34,378 nt of DNA, from assembly GCF_000568255.1 (NCBI RefSeq), contig NZ_KK037166.1:3603836-3638213 (forward strand), in the 5' to 3' direction. This document shows, piece by piece, positions 1 through 7,907 of this stretch (positions are counted from its first letter, which is position 1; each line of letters begins with the position of its first letter). The position numbers were made by a program, and so were the translations under genes. Below the pieces are notes generated by a model that was not told the DNA's origin, did not search any database, and saw only the letters and a list, made by a program, of their open reading frames with translations. The DNA is from Kutzneria sp. 744. Its GTDB lineage: Bacteria; Actinomycetota; Actinomycetes; Mycobacteriales; Pseudonocardiaceae.

Positions 1-484
1 CGCCCTCGGGGTCGAGGCCGTTGGCCGGCTCGTCCAGCATCAGGGCCTGCGGGTTGCCCAGCAGCGCGCCGGCCAGGCCGAGCCGCTGCGCCATGCCGAG
101 GCTGAAGCCCCCGGCTCGGCGGTCGGCGACGTCCAGCAGGCCGACCCGCTCCAGCGCCTGGTCGACGCGATCGGCGGGAATTCCGGCCCCGGCGGCGATC
201 ATGCGCAGGTGGGCGCGCGCGGTGCGGCCCGGATGCACGGCCTTCGCGTCCAGCATGACGCCGACGGTCCGCGCCGGGTGGGCCAGCTCGCCGTAGCCGC
301 GGCCGTCGAACTCGGTGCGGCCGGCGCCGTGGTCCAGGCCCAGCATCAGCCGCATGGTGGTGGACTTGCCCGATCCGTTCGGGCCGAGGAACCCGGTCAC
401 CACGCCGGGTTGCACGGTGAACGACAGGTCGTCCACCGCTGTCACCGATCCATAGCGCTTGGTCAGTCCGCGCGCGACGATCAT
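1..484 (-). CDS. ABC transporter ATP-binding protein, 5' part (runs off the left edge)
   Basis: The N-terminal 161 residues of an ABC ATPase are readable on the minus strand from an ATG at 484. The translation begins MIVARGLTKRYGSVTAVDDL. It shows the Walker A motif GPNGSGKST (about residues 35-43), a signature region FSLGMAQRLGLAGALLGNP (a variant of LSGGQ) and Walker B LMLDEPANGLDPEG at the window edge. The spacing matches the DrrA/CcmA-like exporter ATPases, usually about 300 residues, so roughly half the protein is missing. Its partner permease would lie to the left. The substrate cannot be told. Identification as an ABC ATPase is secure; the exporter class is inference. Confidence 0.93.
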   Translation of the reverse strand, partial: MIVARGLTKRYGSVTAVDDLSFTVQPGVVTGFLGPNGSGKSTTMRLMLGLDHGAGRTEFDGRGYGELAHPARTVGVMLDAKAVHPGRTARAHLRMIAAGAGIPADRVDQALERVGLLDVADRRAGGFSLGMAQRLGLAGALLGNPQALMLDEPANGLDPEG

Positions 485-612
485 CCGCTCACAACCTCGC
501 GGTCCGGCCGTGGCCCTGCTGGCCGCGGCTCCCGTGGCCACAAAGATCGCCCGTGCGGGCATGCCACGTCGTCACCACGAGGTCGAGTTCCGGGTACGAC
601 AAAAGATGTACG

Positions 613-656
613 GGCCCCTGCGGCCGCCGCGTGGCTCGCGGCCGGCCGCAGGGGCC
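613..656 (-). terminator. Strong hairpin terminator after the secreted-protein gene
   Basis: A perfect 13-bp inverted repeat (613-625 and 644-656, arm ggcccctgcggcc) encloses an 18-nt loop. It sits about 80 nt downstream of the stop of the gene at 737-1210. On the minus strand it is followed by tacatctttt, a short T-rich tract. This fits an intrinsic terminator that isolates the secreted-protein gene from the ABC gene. Confidence 0.7.
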
Positions 657-736
657 GAGTGCCGCCGCCCACCGGCTGCTGCCGGCCCTCCGCGTGCGGG
701 CGACGGACGACTTCGTCCTGCTGGTCAGAAGTCGGT

Positions 737-1210
737 TCAGAAGTACGTGATGTCCCAGTGGTTGCCCTCGTCGCAGTAGAGGTTGCCCGAGGCCGCCTTC
801 CACTGCGGGTAGCCGTCGCCGCGCAGGCCGATGTAGGTGAAGCTGTTGTGCACGTAGTTGTCGATGCAGCTGTTGTGCGCGATGTCCACCTTGTAGCCGT
901 TGTAGTGGCTGTAGGTGCCGGACGCGTGGCCGACCTCGGTGCCGCCGGTGATGTTGATGGCGCAGCCGCTGGCGTGCCGCAGCGTGATCACGCCGTTGAC
1001 CGTGCTGGAGTTGATCTGGTCGAACGAGGTGCAGTGCGAGTTGCTGCGGGTGGTGCAGTTGCCGCTGGACGACCAGGTGATGCCGGCCGCCCGCAGCTCC
1101 GAGGCGGCCTGCGACTGGGACAGCTTGGTCACGGCCGGCGCCGCGCTTGCGACACCCGCGCCGGCGACAAGGGACCCGGCGATGGCCGCGGCGACCAGAA
1201 CGGCTTTCAT
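737..1210 (-). CDS. Small secreted protein with M15-peptidase-like metal motif
   Basis: This 157-residue protein has a clear Sec signal peptide: MKAVLVAAAIAG, a hydrophobic core, and probable cleavage after ASA at residue 23. The mature part is about 134 residues and has five cysteines. Two blocks, SHYNGYKVD and EGNHWD, match the spacing of the zinc motifs of the M15 / LD-carboxypeptidase fold (SxHxxGxAxD and ExxH). A peptidoglycan D,D- or L,D-carboxypeptidase-like role is therefore plausible but inferred. It could also be a catalytically inactive secreted relative. The start is supported by a strong GGAGGAG ribosome binding site just upstream. The gene stands alone; the IS30 left end lies 117 bp upstream of its start and may have replaced distal promoter sequence. 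Confidence 0.85.
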   Translation of the reverse strand: MKAVLVAAAIAGSLVAGAGVASAAPAVTKLSQSQAASELRAAGITWSSSGNCTTRSNSHCTSFDQINSSTVNGVITLRHASGCAINITGGTEVGHASGTYSHYNGYKVDIAHNSCIDNYVHNSFTYIGLRGDGYPQWKAASGNLYCDEGNHWDITYF

Positions 1211-1327
1211 GTGCGCACTCCTCCGGTACGAGCAGGGGCGCCCAGTGAACCCACCCCCCTTAAACAGCCGCTAAACGCCACCCCGCGAGTCCCGCCCACA
1301 GTCACACCGAAAGTACGAAACAGGGTG

Positions 1328-1351
1328 GATTCAACTGGTCGTCGCAACACC
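1328..1351 (+). repeat. IS30 left terminal inverted repeat
   Basis: The arm reads gattcaactggtcgtcgcaa followed by cacc. Its reverse complement matches 2745-2768 except for two transitions. Confidence 0.88.
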
Positions 1352-1367
1352 TCGACGTCAGGGGTTT

Positions 1368-2741
1368 GTGATGGCCGGATTGAAGCAGAAACTGGCGCGT
1401 GAGTACCGCGGTCAGATGCCGTCGCCTGGGCGTCCAACGGTGGCATGGCGCGAGGATCGAGTCAGGTTTTGGGCTGCGATCGCGCGAGGCGAGAAGACCG
1501 AGGACGCGGCTACGAAGGCCGGCGTGTCGGGACCGGTCGCGTTCAGATGGTTCCGTCACGCTGGCGGCGTGAATCCAGCTCTTCCTCCGACGGTGTCGGG
1601 CCGGTACTTGTCCTTCGCTGAACGAGAGGACATCGCGATCTTGCGTGCGCAAGGCGTTGGCGTTCGTGAGATTGCTCGACAACTCGGGCGTGATGCTTCG
1701 ACGATCTCGCGCGAGTTGCGGCGCAACGCATCGACCCGAACCTACAACCTCGACTACAAGGCCTCGACCGCGCAATGGCATGCCGAGCGTCGTGCTCGCC
1801 GGCCAAAAGCCTCGAAGCTAGCCGACAATGAACCGTTGCGCGGGTACGTGCAGGAGCGGCTCTGCGGCCAGGTTCGCCGGCTGGACGGGACATCTGTGGT
1901 GGGGCCGGGGACAGCGCCTTGGAAGGGGCGGAACAAGCCACGGCGTCAGGACCGGCGATGGGTCAACGCGTGGAGCCCAGAGCAGATCTCCCAGCGGCTG
2001 AAGGAAGATTTCCCGTACGACGAGTCCATGCGTATCTCGCACGAGGCGGTCTACCGGGCGCTCTACGTTCCCGGCCGCGGCGCGCTCGAACGTGAGCTGG
2101 TTGCCTGTCTGCGCACCGGCCGGGCACTGCGCGTTCCTCGTTCCCGTGCCCGTCGACGGGCAAGCGGTCACGTGACAACCGATCTCATGATCAGCGAGAG
2201 GCCGGTCGAGGTGGAGGACCGCACGGTTGCCGGGAACTGGGAGGGAGATCTGATCATCGGCTTGAACAGCTCCGCGATCGGCACTCTGGTCGAGCGGACC
2301 ACCAGGTTTACGCTGCTGCTACATCTTCCTCGTATGCAGGGGTATGGCCACGGTCCGCGAGCGCACAACGGCCCGGCGTTGGCCGGCCGCGGCGCCGAAG
2401 CTGTCCGGAACGCGATCGCCGCAACGATCACAGCGCTGCCCGAGCAACTGCGCCGGACACTGACATGGGACCGAGGCAAGGAATTGGCCCAGCATGCCCA
2501 GTTGACGATCGACACCGGCCTGCGGATCTTCTTCGCTGATCCGCACAGTCCGTGGCAACGGGGCACCAACGAGAACACGAATGGCTTGCTGCGACAGTAT
2601 TTTCCGAAGGGCACTGACCTGGCCCGCTGGGGTCGCGACGAGCTCGATGCCGTTGCCGCCGTGCTCAACAACCGTCCACGTAAGACACTGGGCTGGAAGA
2701 CACCGGCCGAAGCGCTGAACGAACTGCTACTCTCCCAATGA
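1368..2741 (+). CDS. IS30-family transposase
   Basis: This is a DDE transposase of 457 residues (456 if the ATG at 1371 is used instead of GTG at 1368). The N-terminal third has a helix-turn-helix: YLSFAEREDIAILRAQGVGV followed by REIARQLGRDASTISRELRRN, typical of IS30. The catalytic triad is visible as D294 in GNWEGDLIIG, D368 in TWDRGKELA and E402 in PWQRGTNENTNGLLRQYFP. The C-terminus NRPRKTLGWKTPAEALNELL is the classic end of the family. The frame is unbroken and all three acidic residues are present, so the element may still be active. The stop lies only 4 bp before the right inverted repeat. Confidence 0.95.
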   Translation: MMAGLKQKLAREYRGQMPSPGRPTVAWREDRVRFWAAIARGEKTEDAATKAGVSGPVAFRWFRHAGGVNPALPPTVSGRYLSFAEREDIAILRAQGVGVREIARQLGRDASTISRELRRNASTRTYNLDYKASTAQWHAERRARRPKASKLADNEPLRGYVQERLCGQVRRLDGTSVVGPGTAPWKGRNKPRRQDRRWVNAWSPEQISQRLKEDFPYDESMRISHEAVYRALYVPGRGALERELVACLRTGRALRVPRSRARRRASGHVTTDLMISERPVEVEDRTVAGNWEGDLIIGLNSSAIGTLVERTTRFTLLLHLPRMQGYGHGPRAHNGPALAGRGAEAVRNAIAATITALPEQLRRTLTWDRGKELAQHAQLTIDTGLRIFFADPHSPWQRGTNENTNGLLRQYFPKGTDLARWGRDELDAVAAVLNNRPRKTLGWKTPAEALNELLLSQ

Positions 2742-2744
2742 GCC

Positions 2745-2768
2745 GGTGTTGCGACGACCGGTTGAGTC
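2745..2768 (-). repeat. IS30 right terminal inverted repeat
   Basis: The arm reads ggtgttgcgacgaccggttg followed by agtc and matches the left end in reverse complement at 22 of 24 positions. Confidence 0.88.
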
Positions 2769-3036
2769 TGAGCTGTTTCAGCCTTCGCGCTGGGGAGTCC
2801 CGCCCTCGCCCGGCGCGACCACTCCGAGAAATGCCCGGGGCGTGACTCGCGGCAGGAGCCAGCCAGGATCAAGACCGCCTGCTCCGGGCCGGCGGCTTCG
2901 ACCCGCCCGTTGCCGGGCACGGGGTGAAGGCTCTGCCCACCCACTCTCCGCCGGCCCCGCCAATCGCCGCCGACTCAGGCCGCTCGATGTGCCTGAAACC
3001 GTATTTCGCCCTGCCCGACAGCGTGACTCGCGGGGG
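2769..3036. other. Intergenic stretch between IS30 and the SARP gene
   Basis: No credible gene is seen. A 13-bp direct repeat, gcgtgactcgcgg, occurs at 2840-2852 and 3021-3033. The second copy overlaps a short inverted repeat, gtgac (3023-3027) with gtcac (3036-3040), at the SARP stop codon. It could contribute to transcript termination for that gene. Confidence 0.4.
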
Positions 3037-5913
3037 TCACACGGCGGTGAGGAGGCGGAGGGTGCGGCGGGCTTCGGCCTGCCAGCCGGTGAAGCCCAAG
3101 CCCTTGAACAGCTTGATGGACTCCCGGACGGCGCGGCGGCCCTCGGCGGGATTGCCCGCGTGGTGTCGAAGCTGACCCAGGCCCAGCAGGGCATACGCCC
3201 GGCCGCGGCGGTCGTCGATGCCCTCGAACACCGCGAGGCTGGCCCGCAGCAAGGCATCGGCCCGGTCGTCCTGGCCCCGACGGCGATGCCACTCCCCCAA
3301 CGACCGCAAGGCATATCCGCTGGCGTGCTCGTAACCGGACGCCTGGAACATCTCCAGGGCACGGGTCAACGGATCCTCGGCGTCGGACAGCTCCCCGAGG
3401 CTGCGCAACACATGCGCTTCCCAATGCCGGTCGGCCAGACGGACGCTGGCGGCCAGCGCGGACTCCAGCAAGGCGCCGGCACGGCCGTGTTCACCGTTGC
3501 GCCGCAGGACATCCGCCAGCTGTTTGCCGGCATAGGCCTCGCGGCGGCGGTCACGGAGGCCGCGGGCGAGGCGGAGGCTGTCCTCGAAACACCGGATGGC
3601 CTCGCCGGGACGGCCGCGGTCGGCGAGCAGGGCGCCGAGCTGGCGCAGGACATCGGCCTGCCCGGTCTGGTCGTCGACCTGGCGCAGCATGGTCAGGCCG
3701 TCGGCCAGGGCGACCTCGGCCCGTTCGATGTCGCCGCGTTCGACGTCGATGTCGGCACGGGCGGCGAGCGCTCGGCCGAGCCCGGACTGGTCGTCGAGCC
3801 CGGTGAAGATCCGGCACGCCATGTCGTAGTAGACGCGAGCCCGGTTGGCCCGGCCGTGCGCGTCCCAGTGCAGGTCGCCGAGCCGGCACAGGCTGACGGC
3901 CTGCGCCCGGCGGTCGCCGGTGTGCCGGGCCGAAACCAGGCCGATGACCTCGATCCGCCGGTCGCCGGGGCGAGCCGTGCAGACCTCGGCCAGCCGCCCG
4001 GCCAGCGCCCACCGGCCGAGGCGGTGGGCCAGCCGCGTCAGGCAGTGCAGCATGCCGGCTTCCGCGTCCCGCCAGCCCAGCGGATCCGCCTCGGCCCGGC
4101 GGACCACCGCCGGATCGGCCACCTTGTCAGCCGGGGCAACGGGAAAGCGCCCGATCGGCAGCTTGCGGTCGGCACGGACGGAAACGTCCAAATAGGACCT
4201 GAGCAGACGGTCGAGCGTCTCGTCACGGGACGGTTCCTCGGCCAGCAGGCGCTCGTAGCCGAAGACCCGGATCAATTCGTGCGGACGATAACGCAGCTGC
4301 CCCAGGCGATCCCGGCCGACGACGGCGACCAGCTGGGCCTCGACCAGGCCGGCGAGGGCGGCCGAGGCGTCGACTCCGAGCAGCGTGGTCATGGCCCACT
4401 CGGGCAGGTCCACGGAGTCGAACCAGCCCAGCAGCCGCAACAGCTTGCGCTGCACCGGATCGCACGAGCGGTAGCCGATCTCGACGCCGGCCCGCACGTC
4501 CAGGTCGCCGACCTTGAGCTCGGCCAGCCGGCGCCGCTCGTCGGCGATCCGCTCAACTAATTCCCGCACCAGCAGATACTTCGTCGACGCCAGCTTGGCG
4601 CCGGCCACCCGCACGGCCAGCGGCAGATGCCCGCACAGCCGAACCAGCTCACGGGACGATTCCTCTTCCGCCGCAACACGATCCGCGCCGGCAACGGCCG
4701 AGAGCAGCGCCAGCGCGTCGGCCGGCGACAGCTCGCCCACCTCGGCGACGACGGCGCCCTCCAACCCGGAGAGGCGGCTTCTGGACGTCACGAGCACGGC
4801 GCAGCGGGCGCCGCCGGGCAACAGCGGCCGGACCTGCGCCTCGCAGGCGGCGTCGTCCAGCACCACCAGGATCCGTCGATCGGCCGTCACGCTGCGGAAA
4901 AGCTGTTGTCTTTCCAGGAGGCCGTACGGGACCTCGCTGCCGAGCGAGGACAGGAACGAGCCGAGCACCTCGGCGGTCCCCACCCCACGCAGCTGGGCGA
5001 ACAGTTGGCCGTCCGGAAAGTCCGAACGCCGGTCATGGGCGATCCGCACCGCCAGCGCGGTCTTCCCGGCCCCCGACGGTCCACACAGGACAGTGAATGC
5101 GCCGTCACGCGGGATCTCTTGGCGTCCAACGAAGTCCGGCACGGCCGGCGGCAGCTGAGCGGTTCTGACCACGGTCCGCGGCAGCTCCCACGCGGACGGG
5201 TCGGTCACCAGCCGACGCAGCACCGGCCCGGGATCGGCATCGAGGAACGCGGCGACCCGGTCGACGACCTCGGCGGTCTCGGCCGACCGGCCGGCCTGGT
5301 GCAGCGCCACCATCAGCGAGCCGGCCAGCACCTCCCGCCCGGGATCCCGGGCCAGCAACACGGTCAGCTCGGCGATCACGTCATGGCAGCGGCCGAGGGC
5401 CAGGTCGATCCGAACACGACTGTCCACAGTGGATAATCGAAGCTCCTCCAGCCACCGCGCATGCCCGTCGAGCACCGGCCCGCGCACGACATCGCACAGC
5501 GCGTCCCCGCGCCACCGGCCCAGCGCCGCGGCCAGCAGCTCTCGCGCGGGCCCCAGCCGACCGGCGCCCATCAGCTCGCGGCCGCGCCGGGCCTCGGCGA
5601 CGAACTCGGACTGGTCGAACTCGGCCGAAGGCGCGAAAGAACCGTCAAACGTCAACAAGTAGCCCGAGGGCCCGGTGCGGATCGCGTTGGCCGGCAACAC
5701 CTTGCGCAGCTTGGACACCGCGACCTGGACGATGACCCTGGCACTGCGCGGAGTCTGCGACGGCCACAGCTCGTCGACGATCGTGCTCAGCGACACCCAG
5801 CTGCCGGCGTTGGCCAGCAGCAGGGCCAACACGGTGCGCTGCTGCGGCGTGGTGGGCGTGACCGCCTCCCCGGTACGGGTGACCTCCAGTGGGCCGAGGA
5901 TCCCGTACCGCAT
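3037..5913 (-). CDS. AfsR/SARP-family regulator (DNA-binding/BTAD, NB-ARC ATPase, TPR)
   Basis: This 958-residue regulator belongs to the AfsR type. Residues 1-95 form the OmpR-like winged helix (MRYGILGPLEVTRTGEAVTP, then SKLRKVLPANAIRTGPSGYLL). A bacterial transcriptional activation domain follows to about residue 240. The NB-ARC ATPase has Walker A GPSGAGKTA near residue 280, Walker B RILVVLDDAA near 350, and GLPLA-like GHLPLAVRVAGAKLAS. The last 300 residues are TPR repeats. The gene begins 12 bp after the cvnD stop and is therefore probably the last gene of the conservon operon. Codon 452 is TTA (plus-strand taa at 4558-4560), which in actinomycetes makes translation depend on the bldA tRNA. 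SARPs usually activate specialised-metabolite genes, but no such cluster is visible here. Confidence 0.95.
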   Translation of the reverse strand: MRYGILGPLEVTRTGEAVTPTTPQQRTVLALLLANAGSWVSLSTIVDELWPSQTPRSARVIVQVAVSKLRKVLPANAIRTGPSGYLLTFDGSFAPSAEFDQSEFVAEARRGRELMGAGRLGPARELLAAALGRWRGDALCDVVRGPVLDGHARWLEELRLSTVDSRVRIDLALGRCHDVIAELTVLLARDPGREVLAGSLMVALHQAGRSAETAEVVDRVAAFLDADPGPVLRRLVTDPSAWELPRTVVRTAQLPPAVPDFVGRQEIPRDGAFTVLCGPSGAGKTALAVRIAHDRRSDFPDGQLFAQLRGVGTAEVLGSFLSSLGSEVPYGLLERQQLFRSVTADRRILVVLDDAACEAQVRPLLPGGARCAVLVTSRSRLSGLEGAVVAEVGELSPADALALLSAVAGADRVAAEEESSRELVRLCGHLPLAVRVAGAKLASTKYLLVRELVERIADERRRLAELKVGDLDVRAGVEIGYRSCDPVQRKLLRLLGWFDSVDLPEWAMTTLLGVDASAALAGLVEAQLVAVVGRDRLGQLRYRPHELIRVFGYERLLAEEPSRDETLDRLLRSYLDVSVRADRKLPIGRFPVAPADKVADPAVVRRAEADPLGWRDAEAGMLHCLTRLAHRLGRWALAGRLAEVCTARPGDRRIEVIGLVSARHTGDRRAQAVSLCRLGDLHWDAHGRANRARVYYDMACRIFTGLDDQSGLGRALAARADIDVERGDIERAEVALADGLTMLRQVDDQTGQADVLRQLGALLADRGRPGEAIRCFEDSLRLARGLRDRRREAYAGKQLADVLRRNGEHGRAGALLESALAASVRLADRHWEAHVLRSLGELSDAEDPLTRALEMFQASGYEHASGYALRSLGEWHRRRGQDDRADALLRASLAVFEGIDDRRGRAYALLGLGQLRHHAGNPAEGRRAVRESIKLFKGLGFTGWQAEARRTLRLLTAV

Positions 5914-5925
5914 GCCGCACCTGCC

Positions 5926-6519
5926 TTAATGTGTGGCGCTGACCTGGGGCGGAGCTGTCAACCGGGCCAACAGTACCTGTTCGATGACCGTGACCAGGAC
6001 GTCTTTGACAGATTCGCGGTCGCGGGCGTCGCAGGCGACCAGCGGGATGGCCTCGTCGACGCCCAGGGCCTCGCGCACCTCGTCCAGGTCGAACGACTGC
6101 TGCCCCGGGAAGTGGTTGACGGCCACGATGAACGGCGTGTCCCGGCGCTCGAAGTAGTCCAGCACCGGGTAGCAGTCCTCGATGCGGCCGGTGTCGACCA
6201 GGATGACCGCACCCAGCGCGCCCTCGACCAGGTCGTCCCACAGGAACACGAACCGGTCCTGGCCGGGCGTGCCGAACAGGTACAGGATCAGCGAGGAGTC
6301 CAGCGTGATGCGGCCGAAGTCCAGCGCCACGGTGGTGGTGTGCTTGTCGCTGAGGCTGCCCGGGTCGTCCACGCCGACCGACCGCTCGGTCATGGCCGCC
6401 TCGGTGACCAGCGGCTCGATCTCCGAGATGGCCCCGATCAGGGTGGTCTTGCCGACACCGAAGCCGCCACTGATGACGATCTTCACCGACGTCGGCCCGT
6501 GTTCAGAGCGCCCGGACAA
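5926..6519 (-). CDS. cvnD: Conservon small GTPase CvnD
   Basis: This 197-residue Ras/MglA-like GTPase shows the P-loop GGFGVGKTT (residues 18-26), the switch-II region LFGTPGQDRF, and VNHFPG in place of the usual NKxD, as is normal in CvnD proteins. In conservons, CvnA-D assemble at the membrane as a heterotrimeric-G-protein-like complex. Its start overlaps the end of cvnC by 17 bp, so translation is coupled. The SARP gene follows after 12 bp. Confidence 0.95.
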   Translation of the reverse strand: MSGRSEHGPTSVKIVISGGFGVGKTTLIGAISEIEPLVTEAAMTERSVGVDDPGSLSDKHTTTVALDFGRITLDSSLILYLFGTPGQDRFVFLWDDLVEGALGAVILVDTGRIEDCYPVLDYFERRDTPFIVAVNHFPGQQSFDLDEVREALGVDEAIPLVACDARDRESVKDVLVTVIEQVLLARLTAPPQVSATH

Positions 6520-6937
6520 GGTCCCTGATCCTCTCGATGGTCGCGACGGTCAGCTCCGTCGGCTGGTGCACGGTCACGTGCCCGGCGGCCATCAGGTCGC
6601 CGACCACGACCTTGGCCACGCCGAGCGGCACGTGCAGGTGGGCGGCGACCTCGGCCACCGACATGGGGTGCTGGCACAGCCGCACCACCGTCAGCAGCTC
6701 GAAGCGCAGCGGCGCGGTCAGCGCGGCCCGGTCGGCCACGACCAGCGTCTCGATCCGCAGGTCGTCGCGCAGCGGCATGGTGCGCCCGCCGGTGACGATG
6801 AAGGGCCGCACGAACGACTCGGCCGGTTCGGACGGGGGCTCGTGCGGGGACGGCACGGGCGTGTTCGGCGCGAACCAGGTCGGCGCGGGCTCGACCCGGA
6901 TCATCCGCGGGTCCGGCAGGCGCGGCTGGTCGCTCAT
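6503..6937 (-). CDS. cvnC: Conservon protein CvnC (DUF742)
   Basis: This 144-residue protein starts at ATG 6937 (MSDQPRLPDPRMIRVEP). A proline-rich N-terminus precedes a DUF742 winged-helix-like region: VRPFIVTGGRTMP, LVVADRAALTAPLRFE, HLHVPLGVAKVVVGDL. A longer upstream reading in the same frame is only the shadow of cvnA and cvnB. It overlaps the cvnB stop by 4 bp (ATGA) and overlaps cvnD at its 3' end. Conservon context makes the assignment firm. Confidence 0.94.
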   Translation of the reverse strand: MSDQPRLPDPRMIRVEPAPTWFAPNTPVPSPHEPPSEPAESFVRPFIVTGGRTMPLRDDLRIETLVVADRAALTAPLRFELLTVVRLCQHPMSVAEVAAHLHVPLGVAKVVVGDLMAAGHVTVHQPTELTVATIERIRDLVRAL

Positions 6938-7362
6938 CGCCGCAGCGTCTCTCTCAACTCGGAGATCAGCGCCGGGGTGAGCAGCGCGCCGGCCCGGTCG
7001 GCCAGCACGGCGATCTCGTAGCCGACCAGGCCGATGTCGCAGTTGCTGTCGGCGATCACGCCGACGCAGCTGCCGCCCTCGATGGCCGAGACCAGCAGGA
7101 AGCCCCGCTTCATCTCGATCATGATCAGCTTGAGGCCCTCGAAGTCGTAGTTGCGGGCCGCGCTCCTGGCCAGGCTGGACAGCCCGGACACCAGGGCGGC
7201 CAGGCGGTCCGCGGCCGTCCGGTCGAGGCCCTCGGACATGGCGATCAGCAGCCCGTCCGACGACACCGCCACCGCGTCGCGGACACCGTCCGTGCCACGG
7301 ACGAAGTTGGCCAGCAGCCAGTTGAAGGTGTGTGGGTCGGCGTGCTGCACCTCGGCGGTCAC
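6934..7362 (-). CDS. cvnB: Conservon roadblock/LC7 protein CvnB
   Basis: This 142-residue roadblock/LC7-domain protein contains FNWLLANFVRGTDGVRDAVA, VSSDGLLIAMSEGLDR, LVSGLSSLARSAARNYDF and SCVGVIADSNCDIGLVGYEI, all standard for the CvnB family. These proteins act as regulators or scaffolds for the MglA-like GTPase. It overlaps the cvnA tail frame by 4 bp and cvnC by 4 bp. Translation may now be affected, because the preceding cvnA frame ends early at 7800. Confidence 0.94.
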   Translation of the reverse strand: MTAEVQHADPHTFNWLLANFVRGTDGVRDAVAVSSDGLLIAMSEGLDRTAADRLAALVSGLSSLARSAARNYDFEGLKLIMIEMKRGFLLVSAIEGGSCVGVIADSNCDIGLVGYEIAVLADRAGALLTPALISELRETLRR

Positions 7363-7799
7363 CGGGGCTCCTCCTCGGGAACGGTGTTGACTCGTGCGGG
7401 CAGTGGTCCGCGCTCGCCGCGCTGGTGGCCCGACCGGAAGCTGGACAGCATCGAGCGGACTTCCTCGGGCGACCGTGAGCTCCGTGTCGCTGGCGCTTGC
7501 TCCACCGCGGTGGGCGGGCGGCTGGGGGCGGCCGGCCGTGCGGCGGGCTCCTCCGGCCGGTTCCGGTTCCGCTTGACCAGGCCGTTCTTGGTGCGCTGCA
7601 CCATGGCGGGGGCCGCTGGCGCCGGCGTCGGTGTGCCGGACAGGCGCTCCTGCCGGCTGCGCACCGGAACCGACGGCTGCTGAGCCGACTGGACGGGCTG
7701 GGCGGGCGCCGGCGGCCGCGGAAGTCGCTCCTCGACCCGTTTCCGTTTTTGCTTGTCCAGTATCTTGCAGGTACGTTCCACCATTTCGGGATCCGGTGG
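7359..7799 (-). pseudogene. Severed C-terminal tail of cvnA beyond an in-frame TAG
   Basis: After the TAG at 7800-7802 the same frame continues open to 7359. It encodes about 146 residues ending PEEVRSMLSSFRSGHQRG, which is the typical conserved C-terminus of CvnA-type kinases. It therefore represents the original end of cvnA rather than a separate gene. An ATG at 7784 (MVERTCKILDKQKRK) could allow re-initiation, giving a 141-residue proline/basic-rich peptide. Whether it is translated cannot be seen. Other explanations are stop read-through or a sequence error. Confidence 0.7.
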
Positions 7800-7907
7800 C
7801 TAAAATTTCGTTGTGCCGGACAGGCGCTCACAACGGTGAGGCACCCGAACGGACGGCTGATGAGTCGACTGGACGGGCTGGGCGGGCGCCGGCGGCCGCG
7901 GTTGTCG
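7548..7907 (-). repeat. 180-bp tandem duplication inside the cvnA tail
   Basis: Two copies (about 7548-7727 and 7728-7907) align at a constant offset of 180 bp, exactly 60 codons. Shared blocks include ggacgggctgggcgggcgcc (7690s and 7870s) and tgtgccggacaggcgctc (7632 and 7812). Protein blocks RPPAPAQPVQS and ERLSGT recur. The upstream copy has drifted to lower GC and carries the TAG at the position of an alanine codon (GCG) in the other copy. Copy edges are approximate. Confidence 0.85.

Larger units (their letters stand above)
1328..2768 (+). mobile_element. IS30-family insertion sequence, apparently complete (about 1.44 kb)
   Basis: The element is bounded by 24-bp terminal inverted repeats that match at 22 of 24 positions and holds one intact transposase gene. 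No convincing target duplication is visible at the ends. It lies between a secreted-protein gene and the 3' end of a SARP gene and breaks neither coding region. Exact ends could be a few bases further out. Confidence 0.88.

Noticed and set aside
2840-3033. Direct repeat gcgtgactcgcgg as an IS30 target duplication
   Set aside because: Both copies lie on the same side of the element, so they do not flank it. Similar actcgcg strings occur at terminators elsewhere in the window.
5423-5436. DnaA-box-like sequence tgtccacagtggataa as part of a replication origin
   Set aside because: It is a single site inside a coding region with no AT-rich region or origin genes nearby.
6503-7831. A 442-residue minus-strand reading frame covering cvnC and beyond
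   Set aside because: Only the last 144 codons match CvnC. The rest is an out-of-frame reading of cvnB and the cvnA tail.
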